Assembly (NCBI GenBank): GCA_027577415.1
Contig: JANBQS010000583.1
Coordinates: 1-15,102, forward strand
Direction: 5' to 3'
DNA from: Coemansia sp. RSA 922
Lineage: Eukaryota; Kickxellomycota; Kickxellomycetes; Kickxellales; Kickxellaceae
Length of the DNA: 15,102 bases
Positions 1 to 9,000 of the stretch are shown one piece after another. The stretch's first letter is position 1; the number at the start of each line of letters is the position of its first letter. The notes under the pieces were generated by a model. It saw only the letters and a list, made by a program, of their open reading frames with translations. It had not been told where the DNA came from and made no database searches. A program made the position numbers and the translations under genes.

Positions 1-1
1 C

Positions 2-3000
2 AAGCGAGCAGCTAAACATGTCTTGCTTTCGACCGTGAGCGATAGCACAACTCGCAACGAAGACCCTTCTTGTTATGCCAGCCACTCTGATATTGCTAGT
101 GCAATGCCCGTCCCACTTCAGCATGAGCCTGCTCATCTAGCAGTAGAGCCTGCCGAGGATGACGTTGTAGCAGTACACGCAGAGACGCCTACAAGGCAGT
201 ATGCGTCTATCAACGTTGTCCCGCCGCTTCATGAGTATTCACGTCAGACAGGGGTGATTGCAGCAGTGGCGGCGCCGATTGTCAGTCTGACCTCGCCAAT
301 CTTACACCGTGCGTCGATGGATGGCCCAGGAGTTACAGCGCCCTTGACTGGCACCCATGATCCGGTAGAGTCGCGGTCGCTGGCGTCGACGACAGGAAGT
401 GTCCATTGCGATGAAAATATGCCGTTTACTTACTCGGGGGTCTTTTCACCACATGGCTGGCCGGATGGCCCGAGCAGCAACAGTGCTCAAGTAGCAGCAG
501 GCAATGTATTGCATGGCTCGGCAAACGCTATCGCGGCTGTCACCCGGCTGGCTGGAAAGCGTGCAGCGGAGGGAAATATTGTTGTTCACGGCTACTCTGG
601 TTTGCACGAGATTGGCAGTTTAGCGCCGGGTCGCAGCCACATGTCAAGCGCTCTGTGTGCCGATGGATTGTCGTCTGACGAGGAAGATAGCGGTAGTCAG
701 GGAGATGACGACAGCGACAGCGACACTGAATCGTATGAGGGGCTTGCAGTCGACGACATCAACGAGACCTATGACCACAGTTTGCCCGAATATGGTAAGT
801 CCCCCATTCTCTGTTCTCCCCATTTTTCTTTGTTGCCAGCAGTCACTAGATGTCAAATCTGTGACATCCACGAGACCTCTGCTAAATTTGGTTGCTGGTG
901 CTTAATGTGCTGTCTCTGTAGTATCAAACGCCGATCCGTATACACAGCGCATCTACTTGGACGAAGAGGGAATAACAGTAAGTAGCAGCGGTCTAGACAC
1001 CATGGTATAGCTAGCCCTCCGACAGCAACTGGAATTGTGATATACACCTGTATAGTCATCCTTACCAGTAGTTGCCTAGACTTGAATCGGCTGTGCTTGC
1101 TCAGCATGGAATTGTTCTTATTGTAGCACTTATCCCTGTACACATGCACTCATGAAACATTTTATCCTGCATTTATTGTGGACACAAATGTAGATACATG
1201 TGCAAGGAATGTCTTACAGCTCGCTGGGATTGTGGCTGTACGGCCTTGCAGGCATCCTGTCATGTGGCATTGTCACCCTGTTATGTCGCTGGGTGCCTCA
1301 GTGGAGGATCCGATGGACGATGAAGCGAGCTCCGCTGGGCGAGGCGGATTTTGCCGTTATTGTTGATGAATTCGGCGCCATCTCAATTGAGCCGATTCAG
1401 CGTCGTGGCTACGGCGGCACCCTCGAGTCCATATTTGGGTCGTTGACCAGAAAGGGTCCGCTAAACGGGCGCGGTGACGATGTAGTCAGGAGCCTGTCAA
1501 TGTTTACGCACCGATACTACCGCTTTGTGTACCACCCTTACTTGGAAAAGTTCCTACCCAACACGTGTTGGATGGACTCAGCCTGGACCAGGATTCCCGC
1601 GACGATGCGCACGGGACTCACCTACGACGTCCGCGATCTGCGCAATACGATCTTTGGCGGGAACAACATTGACATTAAGGAAAAGTCCATTGCCAGACTC
1701 TTGTTTGACGAGGTGCTTAATCCGTTCTACGTGTTCCAAGCAGGCAGTGTAGTACTCTGGTGCTTCGACGACTACTATTACTACGCGTCGTGTATCTTGC
1801 TGATATCGGTGTCGGGTATTGTGGAGACACTGGTTGAAACGCGACGTAACACACGCAAGATCCGAGAGATGGCACACTTTACTTGCCCAGTCCGTATTTT
1901 ACGCGATGGCGCATGGCGCGACGGCAGTGCCGAAGATCTGCTTCCTGGCGATGTTTTTGAGCTAGTGCCCAGCATGCATGTTCTGCCTTGTGACGCCGTT
2001 CTGCTGGAGGGCGACTGTATCGTAAACGAGAGTATGCTGACTGGTGAAAGCGTGCCTGTAGCCAAGGTACCCGTGGTGCCCGCAGTGTTTGGCAAAATGC
2101 GACTGGCCAGCTCTACATTCGGGTCGGATATTGCCAAGCACGTCTTGTTCTCAGGCACCAAGCTTGTGCGCGTGAAAAAGACCTCTCTAGGCTTTGGCGG
2201 CAACCGATGGCTGGATTTGGAGCAGCGGACAGCTCTGGGCACACCAGCAAAAGCCACGGCCATGGTCTTGCGCACTGGATTCAACACTACTAAAGGCGCG
2301 CTGATCCGCTCGATTCTCTTTCCTCGGCCCAACAAGTTCAAATTCTACGATGACTCGTTCAGGTTTATCGGCGTACTCGCGGGGATTGCCGTGCTGGGAT
2401 TCTTGGCTAGCATTGGTAACTTTTTGCGCTTGGGCCTGAACGCTCGCATCATCACCGTACGCGCCTTGGATCTCATTACGGTGGTTGTTCCGCCAGCACT
2501 ACCGGCAACTATGTCGATTGGCGTGAGCTTTGCCTTGGCTCGTCTGCGGAAGCGCCACATATACTGCATCAGTCCGACCCGAATCAATGTCTGTGGTAAG
2601 ATCAACGTCATGTGCTTTGACAAGACTGGTACGCTGACTGAGGAAGGTCTGGACGTACTGGGGGTGTGCGCGGTGGACTACGATGCTTGCAAATTCGTCG
2701 AGTTGCAAGAAAACCCGCGGCATCTGCCCATTGGCCCCGCATCTGCGCCCACCGCTCCTAGTTCGGCGTTCAGCAGCGTAGGCAGCTCGCATGCGATGGG
2801 ACTGCCAGGGGGACTAGCCGATCTTGACCGAAGCTCATCGATGACTGCACCACGGAGAGCTGTCGACCCATCCAAGCTATGCGCATTGCATGCGCTGGCT
2901 ACTTGCCACGCAGTCAAACTTGTTGACGGCAAGCTAGTAGGCGACCCTCTCGATATCAAGATGTTTGAGTCGACTGGATGGATCTTGGAAGAGGGTGAGG

Positions 3001-5324
3001 ACTATACTGGTGTCCCAGCTCCACAGAGCGCGCTTATCGGCCATATGTCAGCAGGGGTTGCCGCCGCAGTCAGCCAGCCTATAGGCAAATCAGCGATGCC
3101 CGTCCCGGCAGTCGTGCGGCCGCCACATTCGGACCGCTTCACACTCGATGGGGCTGGCGGTATCAACGTATACGAGCTGGGTATTATCCGTACGTTCGAC
3201 TTTTCGGCTGCCCTACGACGTCAAAGCGTGGTGGCTAAGCGCTTGGGAGCTCGGTACAACGAGGTGTACGTCAAGGGTGCGCCAGAGGCTATACGTGAGC
3301 TTTGCTTCTCTGACACCATTCCTCGAGACTTTGACCGTGCATTGCTAGAGTACACCAACCACGGTTATCGCGTTATTGCGCTGGCTGGCAAATCGCTCAA
3401 AATGTCTTGGCCCAAACTACAGCGCCTAAAGCGTGATGCTGTCGAGCAAGAATTGATATTCATTGGGTTTCTGGTGTTTGAGAACAAGCTCAAGCCGACT
3501 ACAGCGCCAGTGCTGGATGAGCTGCGTGGAGCCAAGATCCGCCAGATAATGTGCACTGGTGACAACGTTCTGACTGCAATTAGCGTTGGCCGCGAGTGCA
3601 GAATGGTGCCTGAGGATATGCGTGTCTTTATCCCGAGGCTTATCCGCCGAAAGGAAGTTGTTCCTGTTCCTACGGCTGTGACCAACTCTGCCGACGAAGC
3701 TAGCTGCAGCAATAGCAATGGTGGGAATGGCAGCGGCGGTGTTGACGTGCGCGCAATGGTCGTGTGGGAGGATTCCAGTGACGAGATGCGAGTCCTTGAT
3801 CCTTACACACTCGAGCCCCGTCTGGCCACTTCGCAGGTCAAAGAGCGCTTGGTTACCTCCGACTTAGCGGAAACCTCAGAGGAGATGGAGCGCCAGCAAC
3901 AGCTCTACTTTAACTGGCTGCACAACTATACGGATCTAGACATGTCGCTGGCGACTAGTGGAAACTACTGCGTGGCAGTGACTGGCGAGGTCTTTCGGTA
4001 CATGATGGACGAGGCCCCCGACGTGACAATTGGGCGTATGCTGATGCGCGCTGCAATCTATGCCCGCATGTCTCCCGATGAAAAGGCCGAGCTGGTCGAG
4101 CGACTGCAAGCGATCGGCTATTGTACAGGGTTCTGCGGTGATGGCGCCAATGACTGTGGTGCTCTACGCGCGGCGGACGTGGGACTGTCCCTGAGTGAGG
4201 CCGAGGCCAGCGTAGCTGCGCCATTCACCTCGCACTCCACTGACATCCAGTGTGTGTTGGAGGTTATTCGCGAAGGCCGCGCCGCACTGGTGACCAGCTT
4301 TAGCTGCTTCAAGTACATGGCACTGTACAGCATCATCCAGTTTACTTCAGTCAGCATGCTATACGAGTTTGGTGGCGGTCTGGGCGACTTTCAGTTTCTG
4401 TACATTGACCTGTTCATTATCGTGCCTCTGGCGATCTTCATGGGCCGTACGCCAGCGTTCCACCGCATTATGCCCAAGCGTCCGACAGCCAATCTGATGA
4501 GCAAGAAGGTTCTCACTTCGCTGTTTGGCCAGATCATCATCAACTCTAGTATTCAGGCCATTGTCTTCCGCCTAGTCAAGCAGTCCGATCACTACTCGCC
4601 GCCTGTTCGAGAGGATCCCAATGACAGAGACACGCTGTTGATTCGCAGCTTTGAGAATACGGCGCTGTTCTTGGCATCGTCTTTCCAGTACATCCTGGTG
4701 GCCTGTGTGTTTAGCATCGGCCCTCCATACCGCCAGTCCAACTTGCGCAACCACGGGTTTATGATTACTTGTTCGCTGTTGGTGATCTTTACGCTGTTCC
4801 TGACCCTCAACCCGAACGACTGGGCCAACCGCGTGTTTGAGCTAATAGATATCAGCACAAGCTTCCGCCGCACGTTGGTGGTGTGGGCAGCCGTGAACTT
4901 TGGGCTGAGCTCGGTTGGCGAGCGCTGGGTCTTCCCCTGGCTAGCGCCCACGGTGGCAAAGTTCGGGCGCATAGTCAGGTACTTGGGCCGTCGTCATTTT
5001 TTGCGCAACACTCGTCATCACTACTCCAAAGTATCTCGCATAGAGGATGGCCCCATGAACGACTCTGCTGCGGGCGGCTATGGCCGTGCTCCGGCGACAC
5101 CAAGCAAGCCGCGCTTTGACTTGCGAACGGGGGAGCCAGCCAGTGCGATCGGAAGCTCAAGCGCTACTATCAATGGCGCTGAGACTGACATGGCCTATCC
5201 AGCAGATGGTGGCGACTTGGAGGACGGTCGCTCACCACCTACGTGGGAGGAGATTGCACGAAAGACTGACTCCAAGCCGTACAAGCGCATCTTGCGAGAA
5301 ATGGGCATTCCCGCTTGGTATTAG
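2..5324 (+). CDS. YPK9: P5B-type transport ATPase (YPK9/ATP13A2 family), copy 1; 5' end open at window edge
   Basis: Model: join(2..794, 922..977, 1194..5324). The frame is open to the left edge; the first in-frame ATG is at 104, so the true start is at 104 or outside the window. The encoded part is up to 1659 residues. P5B pumps are ATP-driven exporters in vacuolar/lysosomal membranes (polyamines for ATP13A2). A long hydrophilic N-terminus ends in a Ser/Asp/Glu-rich stretch (668-745), followed by a hydrophobic membrane-associated segment (about 1212-1290). Catalytic motifs seen: TGES (2040-2051, dephosphorylation), PPALP in M4 (2490-2504, the P5B signature; P5A has PPELP), DKTGTLT with the phosphorylated Asp (2619-2639), KGAP (3273-3284, nucleotide binding), CTGDN (3552-3566) and GDGAND (4137-4154). 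The acidic residues before PPALP (LDLIT) and in M6 (YIDLF), which I recall lining the polyamine site of ATP13A2, are present. Hydrophobic segments fit M1-M10. The protein ends in MGIPAWY. The family call is very secure; the substrate is inferred. Confidence 0.93.
795..921 (+). other. Intron 1 of P5B ATPase copy 1 (127 nt)
   Basis: The donor is GTAAGT at 795-800 and the acceptor CTGTAG ends at 921; a branch-like GCTTAAT lies at about 899-905. Exon 1 ends after the first base of a codon (G at 794), and the next exon supplies TA, giving Val (phase 1). Removing it joins ...LPEY to VSNADPYTQRIYLDEEGIT. The tail of this segment resembles the matching N-terminal stretch of copy 2, which supports the splice. 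Confidence 0.82.
978..1193 (+). other. Intron 2 of P5B ATPase copy 1 (216 nt)
   Basis: The donor is GTAAGT at 978-983 and the acceptor is TAG at 1191-1193, phase 0. Splicing gives EEGIT|IHVQG, which aligns without gaps to EEDMNITVRG in copy 2 (eight residues between EE and the shared Gly in both). In-frame stops lie inside the intron, including the TAG at 1191. It sets off a 56-nt exon (922-977). No obvious CTNAC branch site was seen near the acceptor. Confidence 0.85.
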
Positions 5325-5711
5325 AAAACGTGTAACTCGAGCAGTGTTTCTTGGAACGTACAATTTTATTTTTTTTCGTCCCCAACATGTAGAACCAAAT
5401 TTTTTTTGCACTCTTCTAGATGATTTGCCTTTTTTTTTTTTTTTTTTTTTACCCAACATAGCGGTTATTGTGCAAGGAAAATGCGCGCGCTCTTTGCTAT
5501 TTAGAGCTCCCCATCCCCAACCAAAAAACGACAAACTCTTTAGTCAATCCTCGGTCGGTAACTAGTTCGGATGCGCCTGGAGCTGTAACTCTGTCTTAGC
5601 CACAGGGGAGCTCTTTTGGCTTTGTTAACTTCAGCATTATTGCATTATCTTGTTGTCCGTCACCTACGATAGTCTTTAGGGACTGGAGCAGCTATTAAAG
5701 CATTAATCCGA
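5325..5711. other. Intergenic region between the two P5B ATPase genes
   Basis: About 390 bp with no convincing gene. The left part is T-rich and should hold the 3' untranslated region of copy 1; no canonical AATAAA is seen on the plus strand. Three poly-T runs lie at 5369-5376, 5400-5407 and 5430-5450. A short AT-rich stretch (CTATTAAAG, 5692-5700) could be a TATA-like element for the downstream gene. Checked for tRNA-like boxes and found none. Confidence 0.6.
5430..5450 (+). repeat. Poly-T homopolymer tract (T21)
   Basis: Twenty-one consecutive T residues, following two shorter T8 runs at 5369-5376 and 5400-5407. It lies about 105 bp after the stop of ATPase copy 1. In fungal genomes such tracts are common in 3' flanks and promoters, where they disfavour nucleosomes. 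It could equally act as a termination/3'-processing element for copy 1 or as an upstream element for copy 2. Confidence 0.9.
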
Positions 5712-5856
5712 ATGGCAGACTTACCGAACATTGTATCCACTACCAAGGCTGCCGAGGCTATTCCCCGTTTAAGCCAGGCGCCAGTAGAGCTTGGGCGAGA
5801 AGAGACTTCCACATACGCCACAAGCAGCCACCATGGAATACGGGATGGTGATTGGG
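5712..5856 (+). other. Candidate 5' coding exon of P5B ATPase copy 2
   Basis: An ATG at 5712 opens a frame that reaches a GTAAGA donor at 5857. Spliced to the TAG acceptor at 6098-6099 (intron 5857-6099, 243 nt) it joins the main frame in phase 1 with a G|TA valine codon. This is the same codon split, within about one residue of the same place, as intron 1 of copy 1. The result would be a 1318-residue protein with a 48-residue hydrophilic N-terminus. Against it: the ATG has a weak context (C at -3), the exon shows no similarity to exon 1 of copy 1, and a promoter-like block lies just before the ATG at 6090. Confidence 0.4.
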
Positions 5857-5913
5857 GTAAGAGGGACAATGACATCAGTGGCAGACAATATACGCAGCAT
5901 TGTCTAGAGGAGA

Positions 5914-5932
5914 GGGAGGGAGGGAGGGAGGG
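5914..5932 (+). repeat. GGGA microsatellite with G-quadruplex potential
   Basis: Five GGG runs separated by single A residues (5914-16, 5918-20, 5922-24, 5926-28, 5930-32) inside a wider purine-rich stretch (about 5907-5938). Four or more G3 runs with one-base loops is the classic pattern for a stable parallel G-quadruplex. It sits in the leader or first intron of ATPase copy 2, on the coding strand, so it could form in DNA or in the nascent transcript. Confidence 0.85.
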
Positions 5933-6045
5933 AGATGGCAAAGTCAGCGTGACAGCTCACTAGTGGCGAATGTCAAAAAGCTCCTTCACTCACCCTTGAG
6001 TCTATGACCGCCACCTCGTTTTATTCACATTCTTGTCAAAGTCAT

Positions 6046-6077
6046 TTTTATAGTATCTAACGCCTCCACTCTCACTC
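6046..6077 (+). promoter_or_regulatory. Possible core promoter of P5B ATPase copy 2
   Basis: A TATA-like TTTTATAGTA (about 6046-6054) is followed by the pyrimidine-rich block CTCTCACTC (6069-6077). The identical nonamer lies downstream of the TATA-like element of the LDH gene (10790-10798). If this is the core promoter, the ATG at 6090 is the natural start and the leader is very short. If the upstream exon is used instead, this stretch is the 3' part of an intron and serves as its polypyrimidine region. Confidence 0.35.
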
Positions 6078-6089
6078 TTGCTGCCTGCT

Positions 6090-9000
6090 ATGTTGATAGT
6101 ACGAGCGCGTCGACCTGACTATGTGCAGGAACTAGGACTGGCGGAGGAAGACATGAACATCACTGTACGCGGATGTCGGCGGTCTGCAGCAGGCTCGGTA
6201 GTATACTGGATTCTAGTTGTCTGTACTGCCGGTATTATTTTCATTGTGGATTCGTGGTTCCACACCTTTTCCACTTGGCTATTGCTGAAGCAGGCGCCGC
6301 TGAGCGAGGCAGAGTGTGTCCACGTATCAAGCGGCGGAAAGTTCGTGTCTCTCGAGGTAGTCAGCGCTGTCCAGTTCGACGGCACTCTGGAAGCGGCGTT
6401 TAACCCGCAGGATAGCGAAAAACATATTGAGCAGTACGGAGATGGTCCGGGCGAGCTTCGCATGTTTACCTTTCGACACTACAGATTCGCATATCTCCCC
6501 GCCTCAGCGCAGTTTGTGCCTATCAGCCGGTGGAAGGACCCAGAGTGGACATTGGGCGTAGCAACGGGCCTTGCTGGACTTAGTGAGCGCATACACAGGC
6601 AGCGTATGTCTATCTTTGGGCAGTGCATTATCGACATTCGTGAAAAGACCTATCTGCGCTTGCTGTGGGAGGAAGTACTCAACCCCTTTTACATATTCCA
6701 GCTGGCAAGCATAATTATCTGGAGCTGCGAGGACTATTACTACTACGCCTGCGCAATCTTTGTCATATCGGCTATCTCCATTGCCAGCACGCTGATCTCT
6801 ACCAAGCGAACGATGCGCAAGATCCGCGAGATGTCGGCCTATACCTGTGATGTACTCGTACTTCGTGCTGGACATTGGTCTGAGGTGGCGTCGAGTGACT
6901 TGGTACCTGGTGATATTTTTGACCTGGCCGACGCAAAATTCGCTGCCTTGCCGTGCGATGCTGTGTTACTGGAGGGCGACTGCGTAGTCAACGAGAGCAT
7001 GCTAACTGGTGAGAGCGTTCCAGAGTCCAAGTCGCCCTTAGAACACACCAGCCGAATACTGCAGGAAATCGATATGGCAGCACATACGCTCAAGCCGTCC
7101 ATGTCCCGCCACATTCTATTTGCGGGTACTCACCTTGTTCGTGTGCGCAAAGTGAACAGTGTTTATGGCAAGCAGACTGCGAGTCGTACGAGCACCGGTC
7201 AAGCTGACACACGTCAGTTGCGAGCGACTGCGATGGTTTTGCGTACTGGATTCTGCACGACGAAGGGCACGCTTGTGAGGTCGATTCTGTTTCCGCGTCC
7301 AACAAAGTTCCGGTTTTACCGCGACGCTTTTCGCTTCATCGGCGTGCTTGCGGGCATTGCAGTAATTGGCTTTACCGTTAACTCGATCAACCTTCATCGT
7401 CTAGGCGTCTCGAATGGAGCTATCGCAAAGAAGGCTCTTGACCTTATTACAGTCGTCGTACCGCCAGCGCTTCCAGCATGTATGTCGATTGGAATGGCGT
7501 TTGCCGCTCGGCGTTTGCGCAAGGAGGGGATATTCTGTATAAGCCCGTCGCGGATCAACGTAGCCAGCAAGGTAGCGCTAATGTGCTTTGACAAGACTGG
7601 GACGCTAACTGAAACGGGCCTTGATCTTTTGGGCGTGCGTATCGCCAGTCAGTCAACTAGGCAGTTTGTGGACATGCACTCGACCATTGAACAAGTAACC
7701 GGGTCCGTGGCTATAGCGGACTCTGGCGAGCTAGTCGATGCGGCTGGGATTCCATGCTTGACAGTAGCTAATGCGCTTGCTACATGCCATTCACTGCGCT
7801 TAGTTAATGGTGCCCCGGTCGGCGATCCGTTGGAGGTCAAGATGCTCGAATTCACTGGCTGGCAGATCGAAGAGAATGACATGGCCAATATGCAAAAGTC
7901 GTCGGGAAACGACAGCAGCGGTGACGACTATAGTCCATCTTCCAGCCTAGCCACCAGCATGTTGCAGACGGTAGTGCGCCCGCCGGCAGCGTCCAAGCTT
8001 GACCTGTCGGCGAACAGTGATAATGAGAGCCCAGATCCCAATACTGTCTGTGGCTCTGGCATTGGCTGCTTGGAGGAGGTCGGGATCTTGAGGTGTTTTG
8101 AGTTCTCTTCGAGTCTTTGCCGCGCCAGCGTTATCGCCAGGCGATTGCATGGGGGGTATGCAGAAGTCTATGTTAAGGGAGCGCCCGAGGTTGTGAGAAC
8201 GCTGTGTATTCCAACGTCTGTGCCCGCCGACTACGACCAGGTCCTAAACAAGTACACGCAGCACGGCTACCGAGTGATTGCGCTGGCGGGGAAGACCTTG
8301 CAGCAGTCCTGGCGCGATGCTTCCGCACTTGATCGGGCCAGCGTCGAGTGCGATTTGAGTTTCATGGGCTTTCTGGTGTTTGAGAATCGTCTCAAGCCGG
8401 CCACACAGGGCGTTCTTGAAGAGCTGCGCGAAGCACAGATCCGCTCAATCATGTGCACTGGCGACAACCCGCTTACTGCCGTCAGTGTCGCTCGAGAGTG
8501 CTCGCTTGTTGCGCCAGGCGTCCAAGTGTTTGTCTCGCGGCTAGCTGGTGCGAGTGACATTACGGTTAAGGACTGCGAGTATAACGTTCATGCTCCTCTG
8601 GCAGCAGTAAGATGGGTTCATTACGCAGGTTTGGGCGTTGTGCTTGACCCGGTTTCGCTTGTACCCAGAGCAACCGATTCAAATGACGTGATGGCGGTCG
8701 AGCTGGCCGCAGAGCTGGCACAGTCTGGCCGGTACTGCGTGGCCATCACAGGCGACATGTTTGGCTATTTGTCGCGGTATGCGCATAGTACCGATACTTG
8801 GAAGCATATGCTGATGCGCGCTGCGGTCTACGCCCGCATGTCGCCCGAGCAAAAGGCCGAGATGATCGAACAAATGCAAGAGCTGGGCTATATCACGGGC
8901 TTTTGTGGCGACGGCGCCAACGACTGCGGCGCGCTGAAATCGGCCGATGTGGGGATATCGCTCAGCGAGGCCGAAGCCAGCGTTGCTGCGCCATTCACAT

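Noticed and set aside
853..1149. Minus-strand open frame across the introns of ATPase copy 1
   Set aside because: It overlaps well-supported exons and introns, has no recognisable protein features and no promoter signals.
5232..5565. Open frames on both strands over the end of ATPase copy 1 and its poly-T flank
   Set aside because: The translations consist largely of homopolymer Phe or Lys runs from the T tracts and the shadow of the ATPase C-terminus.
5545..5600. Possible tRNA-like B box (AGTTCGGATGC) in the intergenic region
   Set aside because: It mismatches the B-box consensus, and no A box or cloverleaf stems could be found around it.
5833..6128. ATG at 5833 in an excellent context (GCCACCATGG), spliced at 5857 to the CTGAC/TGCAG acceptor at 6127-6128 to start ATPase copy 2
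   Set aside because: The phases fit (both phase 0) and the acceptor looks good, but the model removes PDYVQ, which aligns with DPYTQ of copy 1, and leaves only an eight-residue first exon. Kept only as a third, less likely model.
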